This document shows, piece by piece, positions 38,368-46,458 of a stretch of 64,000 nt of DNA; position 1 is the stretch's first letter; every line of letters begins with the position of its first letter. The stretch is from Nocardioides sp. (GTDB lineage Bacteria; Actinomycetota; Actinomycetes; Propionibacteriales; Nocardioidaceae). The DNA lies in assembly GCF_030149505.1 (NCBI RefSeq), contig NZ_JASBRN010000044.1, positions 1-64,000 on the forward strand, in the 5' to 3' direction. The notes beneath the pieces are model-generated. The model had not been told where the DNA came from, made no database searches, and saw only the letters and a program-made list of their open reading frames with translations. The position numbers were made by a program, and so were the translations under genes.

Positions 38368-39119
38368 GCCGTGTCCGGGTCCTCGGCGGGAGTCCCCCCG
38401 CCGAACGACGCCGAGACTCCCTCACCGTCCAGCACCCGGTACGGGGCCACGCCGGTGCTCGAGCGGCTCCGCCAGTCCGCCACCGGGAGCTGCTGCCGGC
38501 TCGCCAGCAGCAGGACGTTCCCGGGCCGACGCGCCCGCCTGGTGGCGGGCTCCATCCCCGCGGCCACGTGCGGCAGCACCGCGCGCAGCCCGGCCACCGC
38601 CGTGCGCACCAGCGGGAACGGAGCCTGGTCGGCGACGTTGAGCAGCGCCGACCCGTGCGGGGCCAGCACCCGCGCCACCTCGGCCAGCGCCGGGGCCGTG
38701 AGGAGCTCGGGCGGCACCCGCCCACCGTCGTACGCGTCGAGGACGAGGAGGTCCGCGCGGGCGTCGGGCAGGGCCGGCAGCCCGGTGCGGCCGTCGACCG
38801 GGCGGACCTTGATGCCGCTGCGCGGGGGCAGCGGCAGCTCGCGGCGCACCAGCTCGGTGAGCTCCTCGTCGGGCTCGAGCACGACCTGGGAGGAGCGCGG
38901 TCGGGTGGCGGCGACGTAGCGGGCCAGGGTCATGCCGGCGCCGCCGACGTGGACGACCCGCAGCGGCGTGCCCTCGGGCGCGAGCACGTCGACCAGGTCG
39001 CCGAGGCGGCGGACGTAGTCGAAGACGAGGCGTCGCGGGTCGCCCAGGTTGACGTGGGACTGCAGGTGCCCGTCCACGACGACCACGTGCCCACCGTCAC
39101 CCGGCCTGATCTCGCGCAT
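38361..39119 (-). CDS. Spermidine synthase-like methyltransferase-fold protein
   Basis: This 252-residue protein has the spermidine synthase/SAM-dependent Rossmann fold. The nucleotide-binding loop is VHVGGAGMTLARYVA, the acidic pair is VVLEPDEELTELV, and the D-x-Y-D-G catalytic-area loop is DAYDGGRVP. Actinobacterial homologues are annotated as fused or orphan spermidine synthases; whether it aminopropylates putrescine is doubtful. ATG 39119 is chosen at the fold start with GGGAGGTT upstream. Confidence 0.75.
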   Translation of the reverse strand: MREIRPGDGGHVVVVDGHLQSHVNLGDPRRLVFDYVRRLGDLVDVLAPEGTPLRVVHVGGAGMTLARYVAATRPRSSQVVLEPDEELTELVRRELPLPPRSGIKVRPVDGRTGLPALPDARADLLVLDAYDGGRVPPELLTAPALAEVARVLAPHGSALLNVADQAPFPLVRTAVAGLRAVLPHVAAGMEPATRRARRPGNVLLLASRQQLPVADWRSRSSTGVAPYRVLDGEGVSASFGGGTPAEDPDTAC

Positions 39120-39206
39120 GCGGCCAACCTCCCACGCACACCGTCCCCGTCCGGGCATCATGGGGTGTCCGTCCACCGACGGCTCGACGCGCGACGAAGA
39201 GCGAGC

Positions 39207-40238
39207 ATGAGCGCCACCTCCCCCGCCGGTTCCCCCGGCACCCCCTCAGCCGACGGCGGCTGGCAGGTGGTACCGCCCCTGCCCGCCGACCGTGGGCTGG
39301 TGGCGCGCCTGCTGGAGGAGTGCGTGCGCGAGGACCGCGCCCTCGCCGCACTGGCACCCGGTGTCGCCGACGGGACCCAGCGCGCGGGCGCCTGGCTCGC
39401 GAGCACCCGACCGGCCTGGTCCGGGGTCGTCGCGGAGCCGGGACGCTCGCCCCGTCGCCTGCTGGGGTACGCCGACGTGCTGGCCACCCCCGGCCCGACC
39501 CCCCGCCACCGGGTGCGGCTCGTGCTGCTCGCCGCAGCCGCCGACGGCACCCCGGTGGCCGGGCTGCTCCGCACCGCGGCCGAGGAGGCCGTCGCCGCGC
39601 TCGACGCCGCGCTCGACGCCGCGCTCGGAACGGCCGCCGCGGCCGTCTCCCTCCCCGACCCGGACGAGGCACCGCCCACCCGCTTCGCGGTCCCGGTGCC
39701 CGTGCGCCGACGCCCCGTCGCCGCCCTGGCCGGTGCCGCCGCGATCGTGATCGGAGGCGTCCTCGCCATCCTCGCCGTGCAGGTCGGGGTGGGTCCACTG
39801 GGCGGGGTCCTGCCCTTCCTCGCCCCGGACGACCCGTCACCGGTCTCGGGCACCGCACCCGAGAGCGACCCCGACGACCCGACGACGCCCGCTCCGGCCC
39901 AGCCCGTGGTCGGTGCCGGTGCCCCGATCGCCCCGCTCCCGGTGCCCGCGACCGGCGGAGGTGCCGGCGCCTCCGACGGCCCCGCCCCGAGTGGCCCCGG
40001 GGGTCCTGAGGCTCCCCCGTCCGGCCCTCCTCCCGCGCCTCCGAGTGAGCAGCCCGGCCTGACCTCCTCGCTCCTCGACCCGGTCGTCACCACCGTCGTC
40101 TCGGTCGTGGACAGCGCCACCGGGGGGACGCTCGCGCCGGTCACCTCGCTCGTCGAGGGCACCGCCGACGGCGCCACCGACCTGCTCGACGACACCGTCG
40201 ACGGGGTGCTGGGCCTGCTGCCGGTCACGGCCCGCTGA
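39207..40238 (+). CDS. Single-pass membrane protein with Pro-rich exterior, unknown
   Basis: This 343-residue protein has a cytoplasmic N-terminal part of ~160 residues, Ala/Arg/Glu-rich, with a weak acetyltransferase-like look (LLGYADVLATPG). One TM helix follows (VAALAGAAAIVIGGVLAILAV, ~174-194), then a long Pro/Gly/Ser-rich exported stalk. The C-terminal helical tail has repeated V-x-x-L-V/T-V motifs (LLDPVVTTVVSVVD, LVEGTADGATDLLDDTVDG). Such tails occur in exported, envelope-associated actinobacterial proteins. No enzyme motif was found. It is divergent from the spermidine-synthase-like gene (87 bp). Confidence 0.6.
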   Translation: MSATSPAGSPGTPSADGGWQVVPPLPADRGLVARLLEECVREDRALAALAPGVADGTQRAGAWLASTRPAWSGVVAEPGRSPRRLLGYADVLATPGPTPRHRVRLVLLAAAADGTPVAGLLRTAAEEAVAALDAALDAALGTAAAAVSLPDPDEAPPTRFAVPVPVRRRPVAALAGAAAIVIGGVLAILAVQVGVGPLGGVLPFLAPDDPSPVSGTAPESDPDDPTTPAPAQPVVGAGAPIAPLPVPATGGGAGASDGPAPSGPGGPEAPPSGPPPAPPSEQPGLTSSLLDPVVTTVVSVVDSATGGTLAPVTSLVEGTADGATDLLDDTVDGVLGLLPVTAR

Positions 40239-40268
40239 GCAGCCCGCGCGGTCCGTCCCCGCCTCGGG

Positions 40269-40274
40269 CAGGAT
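40269..40274 (+). promoter_or_regulatory. Leaderless -10-like hexamer CAGGAT
   Basis: It lies 7 nt before the ATG at 40282. The same AGGA could instead serve as a ribosome site for that ATG. Either way it favours 40282 over the in-frame ATG at 40273. Confidence 0.35.
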
Positions 40275-40281
40275 GGCCCCC

Positions 40282-40569
40282 ATGAGTGCCTACTGGGTCA
40301 GCAGCTACCTCGAGATCACCGACGAGGCGAAGCTGCGTGCGTACGCCGAGCTCGCCGGCCCCGCCATCGTCTCCGCCGGGGGACGGTTCCTGGCCCGGGG
40401 CCTGCCCGAGGCGACGTACGAGGCCGGGCGCGCGGAGCGCTGCGTCATCATCGAGTTCGCCGACGTCGCGGCCGCCGTGGCCTGCCACGACTCCGCGGCC
40501 TACCAGGAAGCGCTGAGCGCCCTGGGCGACGGCGCGGTGCGCGACCTGCGGATCGTCCCCGGCGCCTAG
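40282..40569 (+). CDS. DUF1330 family protein
   Basis: This 95-residue dimeric alpha/beta-barrel-type protein of the DUF1330 (ferredoxin-like) family has AYWVSSYLEITDEAKLRAYAELAG, GGRFLARG and VIIEFADVAAAVACHDSAAYQ. The function is unknown; members are small cytoplasmic proteins, sometimes near catabolic genes. The stop overlaps the convergent oxidoreductase stop (CTAG), so there is no intergenic terminator. Confidence 0.8.
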   Translation: MSAYWVSSYLEITDEAKLRAYAELAGPAIVSAGGRFLARGLPEATYEAGRAERCVIIEFADVAAAVACHDSAAYQEALSALGDGAVRDLRIVPGA

Positions 40570-41831
40570 GAGCGCCCGGCCGAGGTGACCAGCCGGGCCC
40601 GACGGCGTCGCCCGCCGATGCCGCGCACGGCCTCGCCGGAGACGAAGCGCGACGCGGCGCTGATCGCCCGCAGCCCGGGGTCGGGCTCCAGGCCGCGGCC
40701 CATCCGGGCGATCTGCGTCTCGTACCACTCCGACTCCCCCGCCAGGCCGGCGACGGTCGGCAGCGTGTAGCGCGGGAGGGGACGACCGGTCTCGCCGGCG
40801 AGCAGGCGGGCGGTGAGGTCGGGCTCGATCGCCAGCGGGCGGCCGAGACCGATCAGGTCGACACCGCCGTCGGCGAGGAGCGCCTCCATCGCCTCGCGGG
40901 TGCGGATGCCTCCGGTGAGCATCAGCGCCACCGAGCCGGCGCTCTCGCGGACCCGGCGGGCGAAGCCGGCGAAGTAGGCCTCCTTGTGGCTCCCACCGCC
41001 CGCAGCGGTGCCGGTGCCGAGCCCCTCGACCTCCCCGAAGAGCGCGGGGTTCTCGTAGGTGCCGCCGGAGATCTCGATCAGGTCGACGCCCTCCTCGACC
41101 AGCAGCCGCACGACCTGCTCGGCGTCGTCCTCGGTGAAGCCGCCGTGGCGGAAGTCGGAGGAGTTGAGCTTCACCGAGACGGTGAAGCCGTCACCGGTGG
41201 CCGCGCGCACGGCGCGCACCGACTCCACCAGGGCGCGGGAGCGACCGGTGAGGTCGCCGCCCCAGCGGTCGGTGCGCCGGTTGACGTACGGCGACAGGAA
41301 CTGCGCCAGCAGGTACCCGTGCGCGGCGTGGACCTGCACGCCGTCCAGCCCGGCCTCCTCGCAGCGGCGGGCGGCGGCGCCGAAGGCCGCGACGATCGCC
41401 TCGACCTCGGCGTCGGTGAGGGCGCGCGGCCTGGCGAAGAGCCCCATCATCTTCACCGCACCGGCCTCGGCGCTGGGCGCCACCGGCCGCGAGGCCACGA
41501 AGCGGTTGGTCTGGCGGCCGGGGTGGTTGAGCTGGGCGATGACCGGGCTGCCGGCGGCCGCCTCGCGGACCCTGGCCAGGCGCGCCACGTCGAGGTGGGC
41601 GTCGGCCACGACGTTGCGGCTGCGCTCCAAAAACCGCCGGTCCACCATGAGGTTGCCGGTGACGAGCAGGCCGCCGGCCGCACCCGCGGCCCAGCGGCGG
41701 TAGAGCTGCTCCAGGGCCGGCGTCGGCTGGTTGTCGGCGTCGGCGAGGTTCTCGGTCATCGGCGCCTTGGCGATGCGGTGCGGCAGCACCAGTCCGCTGG
41801 GCAGGGTCAGGCGCGCGTCGAGGGTGGCCAC
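40566..41831 (-). CDS. NADH:flavin oxidoreductase, old yellow enzyme family
   Basis: This 421-residue FMN-dependent TIM-barrel ene-reductase has the N-terminal RIAKAPMTENLAD, QLNHPGRQT, and the active-site His/His in VQVHAAHGYLLAQF followed by LSPYVNRRTDRWGG. FMN-phosphate binding is in MLTGGIRTREAMEALLADGG. It resembles the single-domain Oye/YqiG group without the Fe-S/FAD C-terminal extension. It is a probable reductase of enones or nitro compounds. The GTG start at 41831 has TACCCT 6 nt upstream. It is unrelated in strand and distance to the ketone island. Confidence 0.87.
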   Translation of the reverse strand: MATLDARLTLPSGLVLPHRIAKAPMTENLADADNQPTPALEQLYRRWAAGAAGGLLVTGNLMVDRRFLERSRNVVADAHLDVARLARVREAAAGSPVIAQLNHPGRQTNRFVASRPVAPSAEAGAVKMMGLFARPRALTDAEVEAIVAAFGAAARRCEEAGLDGVQVHAAHGYLLAQFLSPYVNRRTDRWGGDLTGRSRALVESVRAVRAATGDGFTVSVKLNSSDFRHGGFTEDDAEQVVRLLVEEGVDLIEISGGTYENPALFGEVEGLGTGTAAGGGSHKEAYFAGFARRVRESAGSVALMLTGGIRTREAMEALLADGGVDLIGLGRPLAIEPDLTARLLAGETGRPLPRYTLPTVAGLAGESEWYETQIARMGRGLEPDPGLRAISAASRFVSGEAVRGIGGRRRRARLVTSAGRS

Positions 41832-41837
41832 GACGGG

Positions 41838-41843
41838 AGGGTA
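41838..41843 (-). promoter_or_regulatory. Leaderless -10 hexamer TACCCT (minus strand)
   Basis: It lies 6 nt before the GTG at 41831, in the gap after the small 81-residue gene. Confidence 0.45.
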
Positions 41844-41904
41844 GACCGGCGGTGGTCGAGGCCCGCGGGACGACCGCGCACGTGGACGCCGACCGGGCGC
41901 CGAC

Positions 41905-42150
41905 TCAGTCGGTGCTGACCGTGCGGCCGTCGAGGTAGGAGCGCAGCACCGAGGTGCGCGGGCTGCTGACCCGGCTCATCTGCTCCCCGTCGCAGCTGAC
42001 GAGCGCCACCTCGATCCACTCCTCGCGCTGCACGAGCACCTCCCAGTGCCCGCCGGAGGCCTCCCAGCGCTCCAGCACCGAGACCAGTCCGCCGGGCGGG
42101 CCGGTCTCCGGCCTGCTGTGACCCTCGCGTGCGGCGTACCCCTGCGACAT
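41905..42150 (-). CDS. Small conserved protein, 81 residues, unknown
   Basis: A GGAGGTCC ribosome site is followed closely by ATG 42150. The product has a mostly beta-like core (GHWEVLVQREEWIEVALVSCDGEQMSRV) and a C-terminal LRSYLDGR. The W-x-x-V-L and E-W-I-x-V-A-L pattern suggests a small barrel or two-layer sheet. I believe homologues are frequent in Nocardioidaceae, but I know no function. It lacks signal peptide and TM helix. Confidence 0.65.
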   Translation of the reverse strand: MSQGYAAREGHSRPETGPPGGLVSVLERWEASGGHWEVLVQREEWIEVALVSCDGEQMSRVSSPRTSVLRSYLDGRTVSTD

Positions 42151-42338
42151 GCGGACCTCCTGGTGCTCTCCCGCTCCCGGCCCGGTCCACCCTGCCACCG
42201 CGCCGCCGCCCGCGCACGGGACCAACGACCCAGATCCGCCGGGACCCGCGCCCCTTCCCCTCGCGCCCGCGGCGTACGACGCTGGGCGCGACCCGTCCCG
42301 GACACCCACGTGGCCGGGACACGACGTGGGGAGGGCCG

Positions 42339-43178
42339 ATGTCGACCACTGACCGGGGCGCGCGGGTCGACCGGCCCGGCGCGTCCGACCGGGCCGCTGC
42401 GGCGCGCCCGGCGAGCCCTGCTCGTCCTGGGCGACCCGGCCGGCTGGTGCCCGACCAGCACGGGGCGTGGGCGTTCCTGGCGCTCCCGGTGTTCCTCGCC
42501 GCACCCGCGCTGTCGTGGCACCCGGCGCTGGTCCCCGTGGTGCTGGCCTGGGTGGCGGCGTACCCCGCAGCCTGGGCGCTCACCGGCCGGCTCACCGCGC
42601 CGCGCCCCCACCGCTTCGACCGGGCGCTGCGGCTGTGGCTGCCGCTCGCCGGCGTGGCCGCGGCCGCCTCGGTGGCTTGGCGGCCCTGGCTGGTCTGGGT
42701 CGGTGTGCTCTACGGCCTCGGGTACGCCGTCTCGCTGACCTACGCGCGGGCCCGGCGCGAGCGCGCGCTCGGCAACGACCTGGTGCTGGTCGCCCAGTGC
42801 GCGCTCATGGTGCCGGTGCTGGTCGGCGTCGGTGCACGCGGCGGCTGGGTCCCGCCGTGGCCGACGTTCGACGGGACGCTCGCCCTGCTGACCGCCGTCT
42901 GCGCGCTGGCCCTGGTCGGTTCGACGCTGCACGTGAAGTCGCTGATCCGCGAGCGCCGCCGCCCCGGGTTCGCCCGGGCCTCGCGGTGGTTCTCGCTGGC
43001 CTGCCTGGCCGCAGCGACCGGCCTCGCCGTCACGGGGACCCCGTGGCCGCTCATGCCGGCCACGCTCGCGGCCCTGCGGACCCACCTGCTGCGCGACCCC
43101 TCGCTGCGTCCCGGCCGGATCGGCATGGTCGAGCTCGGCGTGCTGGTGGTGCTCGCCGGCAGCGCGTGGTGGGCCTGA
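42339..43178 (+). CDS. YwiC-like family membrane protein
   Basis: This 279-residue integral membrane protein of the YwiC family has the family hallmark QHGAWAFLALPVFLAA near the first TM. The middle YARARRERALGNDLVLVAQCALMVPV and STLHVKSLIRERRRP follow, with about seven hydrophobic segments. In Bacillus YwiC lies near nitrate-respiration genes; its biochemical role is unknown. ATG 42339 follows a GGGGAGGGCC site. Confidence 0.82.
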   Translation: MSTTDRGARVDRPGASDRAAAARPASPARPGRPGRLVPDQHGAWAFLALPVFLAAPALSWHPALVPVVLAWVAAYPAAWALTGRLTAPRPHRFDRALRLWLPLAGVAAAASVAWRPWLVWVGVLYGLGYAVSLTYARARRERALGNDLVLVAQCALMVPVLVGVGARGGWVPPWPTFDGTLALLTAVCALALVGSTLHVKSLIRERRRPGFARASRWFSLACLAAATGLAVTGTPWPLMPATLAALRTHLLRDPSLRPGRIGMVELGVLVVLAGSAWWA

Positions 43179-43234
43179 CCAGGCAGCACCAGCCTCGCCC
43201 GGGCAGTGGCCGGGCAGGTCGTCGCCTGCGGGGC

Positions 43235-44578
43235 TCAGCCGCGTCCGAGGACCGTGCGCACGGCGACCACGCCCAGACCGGCGAAGCCCGACCAGGACGA
43301 CGGCAGCAGGGCCAGCGAGAGGTGGTCACGGTTGCCCGTGGCGGGGGGCGCGGCAACCCCGTGGCACGCTGCCCGGTGGTCCTCGAACCGTCGCTCGAGC
43401 CAGCCGAGCATGACGGGGAACCCCAGCAGCATCAGGCTGATGTGCTCGCTGGCCCCGTCGCGCAGGTAGAGCACGTCGGCACCCCGGTCGGCGTATCGCT
43501 GCACCTGGCTGTCCACGTCGTCGACATCGATGATCTGGTCCCACCGGGACTGGACGACCAGCAGTGGACAGGTCGGGGCGTGGTGGCCCAGCCGGAGGTC
43601 GTCGAAGACGTGCAGGACCTCGGGGAGCGCCAGGACGTCCGCGAGCGGGGAGTCGAGGTAGTCGTCGAAGTCGTCGAGCGCGTAGCGCAGGCACGCCTCG
43701 GTCGTGGTGAGCTGCTCCAACCGGTCCAGTCGCTGCCTGCCCTCGCTCGACGCGTGCTCGCGCACCACCTCGGCCAGCCCCGGGTAGACGTGTCGCAGCC
43801 CCGCCACCACGAGGGCGGGCAGACCGGCGAAGAATCCGCCGTTGAGCTTGATGAACGCCTCGCCGGGGTCGCCCACCGGCGAGCCCAGCACGGCACCGAC
43901 GATCGGCAGCTCGGGGGCGTGGGTCGGGGCCATCTCGGCGGCCCACGACGTCGCCATGCCCCCACCGGAGTAGCCGAACATCCCGACCGGCAGGTCGCCG
44001 GGCAGGCCGGCGTCCTCGAGGGCCAGGGCGGCCCGCACGCCGTCGAGGACCCGGTAGCCCGGCTCCCTCGGAGCTGCGAACGTGCCCAGCCGGCCCTCGT
44101 GGTCGCAGGCGCTGACGGCGTACCCGAGGTCGAGCAGCCGCGCTATGAGCAGGATCTCGAACTGCGGCAGCGCGCCCCAGGCGCGGGCGCCGGCCCGCAG
44201 CGCGTAGGACGGGAAGCACCGGTCCGAGACCGCGTCGATCGCGCACTGGTAGGCGACCAGCGCGGTCGGCACCGCTCCCCTGCGTCGCATCACCGTCGTG
44301 ACCGCCACCTCGGGCTCACCGTGCAGGTCGGTGCTGCGGTAGGCGACCTGCCACGCCTCGATCCGCTGCTGCGGCACCAGCCCCAGCAGCGCGACCCGGA
44401 CGCGACGGCTGCGGATGACTGCTCCCGGCGCCAGCTGCGCGAGCCCGGGCGGCGTGTCGAGGAAGTCGTCCTCGTGGGGACGCCGCGGCGCCTGTCCACG
44501 GGCGTCCTGCGTGCCACCGGTGGGACCGGGAGCCGGCAGGCGCGAGGCCCGGACCGGGCGGGCGGATCGAGGAGTCAC
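43235..44578 (-). CDS. Secretory lipase-family alpha/beta hydrolase
   Basis: This 447-residue hydrolase is of the fungal-type secretory lipase (LIP, PF03583) family. The nucleophile elbow is GYSGGGMAT, the acid is in VQSRWDQIIDVDD and the His region is DGASEHISLMLLGFP. The pre-domain IEAWQVAYRSTDLHGEPEVAVTTVM is typical. No convincing signal peptide is seen at the GTG start 44578, though family members are often exported; a hydrophobic C-terminal segment (SGFAGLGVVAVRTVLG) could be a membrane anchor. It would cleave lipid or polymer esters. TAGCGT stands 6 nt before the start. Confidence 0.78.
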   Translation of the reverse strand: MTPRSARPVRASRLPAPGPTGGTQDARGQAPRRPHEDDFLDTPPGLAQLAPGAVIRSRRVRVALLGLVPQQRIEAWQVAYRSTDLHGEPEVAVTTVMRRRGAVPTALVAYQCAIDAVSDRCFPSYALRAGARAWGALPQFEILLIARLLDLGYAVSACDHEGRLGTFAAPREPGYRVLDGVRAALALEDAGLPGDLPVGMFGYSGGGMATSWAAEMAPTHAPELPIVGAVLGSPVGDPGEAFIKLNGGFFAGLPALVVAGLRHVYPGLAEVVREHASSEGRQRLDRLEQLTTTEACLRYALDDFDDYLDSPLADVLALPEVLHVFDDLRLGHHAPTCPLLVVQSRWDQIIDVDDVDSQVQRYADRGADVLYLRDGASEHISLMLLGFPVMLGWLERRFEDHRAACHGVAAPPATGNRDHLSLALLPSSWSGFAGLGVVAVRTVLGRG

Positions 44579-44584
44579 GGGCTG

Positions 44585-44590
44585 ACGCTA
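44585..44590 (-). promoter_or_regulatory. Leaderless -10 hexamer TAGCGT (minus strand)
   Basis: It lies 6 nt before the GTG at 44578. The remaining 44591-44741 interval up to the hairpins shows no coding signal. Confidence 0.45.
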
Positions 44591-44741
44591 GGCGATGTGG
44601 TCGGCGGCCGGCGGTGCGACCCGAGAACAGGCAACTCGCCACCGCCTCCGCGACCGACGTCCGTGGGACCGCTTCGTCCTCGAGATGGCCGCCCTCGACC
44701 GCTGATCGCGCAGGCACTGGTCACGCACGCCCCCAGCAGAG

Positions 44742-44769
44742 AACCGGGGCGATCCGCGGGGCCCCGGTT
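44742..44769. repeat. Hairpin next to the tRNA remnant
   Basis: AACCGGGGC (44742-44750) pairs with GCCCCGGTT (44761-44769), perfect 9-bp stem. It is a possible terminator in the non-coding stretch 44591-44846. Confidence 0.45.
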
Positions 44770-44796
44770 GCGTGTCGCCGCAGGCGCCGGGACGAG

Positions 44797-44831
44797 CGAG
44801 AGGCCGCCCCCGCGGCGGGGACGGCCTCTCG
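44797..44831 (-). terminator. Terminator belonging to the truncated tRNA locus
   Basis: CGAGAGGCCG (44797-44806) pairs with CGGCCTCTCG (44822-44831). On the minus strand it follows the tRNA 3' end by 15 nt, where a tRNA terminator is expected. This indicates that this side retains the ancestral chromosomal context. Confidence 0.65.
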
Positions 44832-44846
44832 TCTCGATCGTGTCCG

Positions 44847-44883
44847 GTCGGGCTGACAGGATTTGAACCTGCGACCCCTTGAC
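44847..44883 (-). other. 3' part of a tRNA gene: probable att site of a genomic island
   Basis: On the minus strand, GTCAAGGGGTC is followed by a T arm (GCAGG, loop TTCAAAT, CCTGT) and an acceptor-type 3' strand CAGCCCG plus A. This is the 37-nt 3' portion of a tRNA, from the anticodon-stem 3' strand onward. From memory it matches actinobacterial tRNA-Pro(GGG). No D arm or anticodon loop precedes it: the sequence beyond 44883 is unrelated. A displaced 3' tRNA end with its terminator is the usual product of tyrosine-integrase insertion. The island would lie at higher coordinates, with the intact tRNA at its far end outside the window. Confidence 0.7.
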
Positions 44884-45081
44884 GCTGACCATGCGGTCGG
44901 CGCCCACTTGGCGAAGCGTGCCCGAATAGGTCCTGACCTGCCGAAACAGCCGCATTCGGGCATGCAGTCGCTTGCGCTGATGGGGACGCGTCTGCTCGAT
45001 CTCGCGGGGGTTTACGACCAGTAAACGTCCACGGACCCTGCAACAGCGGGATCAGCGCCCGCATCGGCACCTCGCCCAGTA
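44884..45081. other. Island edge without recognisable gene
   Basis: These 198 bp separate the tRNA fragment from the aldehyde dehydrogenase stop. I see no open frame with ribosome site, no integrase remnant and no strong hairpin. Slightly more AT-rich patches (for example TTTACGACCAGTAAA near 45010, an imperfect TTTAC/GTAAA dyad) might be an integrase arm or regulatory site. Confidence 0.3.
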
Positions 45082-46458
45082 TCAGCTCGTCAGCTTGCGT
45101 ACGAGCTTCTTGTTCGCGAACTCGTCGAGCCCGAACCGGCCGAGCTCGCGCCCGACCCCCGAGGCCTTGACCCCACCGAAGGGCAGGTCGGGAGCACTCT
45201 TGATCGTGGTGTTGATGCCCACCATCCCGACGTCGAGCTGGTCGGCGACCTGACGCGCGTGGTCCTCGTCTCCGCCGAAGACCGCGGCACCGAGGCCGAA
45301 CGGCGAGTCGTTCGCGACCGCGACCGCCTCCTCAGCGGACCTCACCCGGTAGAGAACGGCGACCGGACCGAACAGCTCTTCCTGGTAGGCACGCATCGTC
45401 GTGTCCACGCCGGAGAGCACCGTCGCCGGGTAGTACGCGCCCGGTCCGTCTGGTGCGGATCCGCCAAGATGCACGGTCGCGCCCTTGGCCACGGCGTCCT
45501 GGACCTGCCCCTCGAGGTCGGCGCGCCCGGCCACGGAAGACATCGGACCGAGCTTGGTCTCGTCCCGGGCGGGGTCGCCGAGCTGCCAGGACGCAGCCTG
45601 ACGGAGGAACTCCTCCAGGAACGAGTCCCAGACGGCGTCCTCGACGATGATGCGCTTGGACGACGTGCAGGCCTGTCCGGCGTTGGCGAAGCGGCCCGTC
45701 GCGGCCTCCCGGGCTGCAGCGGCGGGGTCCGCGTCGGCCAGCACGATGAAGGGGTCGGAGCCGCCGAGCTCGAGCACGCACTTTTTCATGTGCGCTCCGG
45801 CCACGCTGCCCACCGCCTGGCCGGCTCGCTCGGAACCGGTCAGCGAGACGCCCTGGACGAACGGGTGAGCGATCATCCGCGCGACCTGATCGTTGGTGGC
45901 GAAGACGTTCTGGTACACGCCCGCCGGCGCGCCGGCGGCCTCGACGAGGTCGGCGATCGCGAGCGCCTGCTGCGGGCAGTTGCTCGCGTGCTTCAGCAGG
46001 ATCGTGTTGCCGAGGAGCAGGTTCGGCGCGACGAAGCGGGCCACCTGGTAGTGGGGGTAGTTCCAAGGCATGACGCCGACGAGCGCGCCGATGGCCTCGG
46101 TGCGCACGACCGCGCTGCCCTGGCCGGCGATGTCCAGCTGCTCCTCCTCGAGGAACTCCGGTCCCTTCGCGGCGTAATACTCGAAGATGGAGGCAGCCAG
46201 GGCGACCTCTCCCCTCGCCTGGGCGACGGGCTTGCCCATCTCCGTGGTCATCAGTGCAGCGAGCTCCTCGGAGCGCTCGCGGTAGGTGTCCGCGATCCGC
46301 TGCAGCAGGCCGGTGCGCTCCGCGACGTCGGCACGCCGCCAGGCGCCGTACGCCGTGTGGGCTGCCTCCACAGCCGAGTCCACCTCGGCATCGGTCGCGC
46401 TGTCGAACTCCTTCACCACCACACCGGTGGCAGGGTCGGTCGAGACGTACTTGCTCAC
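45082..46458 (-). CDS. chnE: NAD(P)-dependent aldehyde dehydrogenase (6-oxohexanoate dehydrogenase candidate)
   Basis: This 458-residue enzyme of the succinate-semialdehyde/ALDH superfamily has its catalytic Cys C264 in GQACTSSKR. The general base Glu is in VLELGGSDPF, and NAD-binding motifs are in MPWNYPHYQV and SLTGSERAGQAVG. It would oxidise an aldehyde acid, by context 6-oxohexanoate to adipate, the last step of the cyclohexanol-type pathway. The GTG start at 46458 overlaps the alcohol dehydrogenase stop (GTGA), so the two act in sequence. The length is slightly short for the family (458 versus 475-490). The chnE assignment rests on neighbours more than on sequence. Confidence 0.8.
   Translation of the reverse strand: MSKYVSTDPATGVVVKEFDSATDAEVDSAVEAAHTAYGAWRRADVAERTGLLQRIADTYRERSEELAALMTTEMGKPVAQARGEVALAASIFEYYAAKGPEFLEEEQLDIAGQGSAVVRTEAIGALVGVMPWNYPHYQVARFVAPNLLLGNTILLKHASNCPQQALAIADLVEAAGAPAGVYQNVFATNDQVARMIAHPFVQGVSLTGSERAGQAVGSVAGAHMKKCVLELGGSDPFIVLADADPAAAAREAATGRFANAGQACTSSKRIIVEDAVWDSFLEEFLRQAASWQLGDPARDETKLGPMSSVAGRADLEGQVQDAVAKGATVHLGGSAPDGPGAYYPATVLSGVDTTMRAYQEELFGPVAVLYRVRSAEEAVAVANDSPFGLGAAVFGGDEDHARQVADQLDVGMVGINTTIKSAPDLPFGGVKASGVGRELGRFGLDEFANKKLVRKLTS

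Noticed and set aside
43235-44578. The secretory-lipase-family protein as part of the polyester island
   Set aside because: It lies on the core side of the tRNA fragment, has its own leaderless promoter and no 17-bp dyad.
44847-44883. A functional tRNA gene
   Set aside because: Only the T arm and 3' strands exist; D arm, anticodon loop and 5' acceptor strand are missing upstream.
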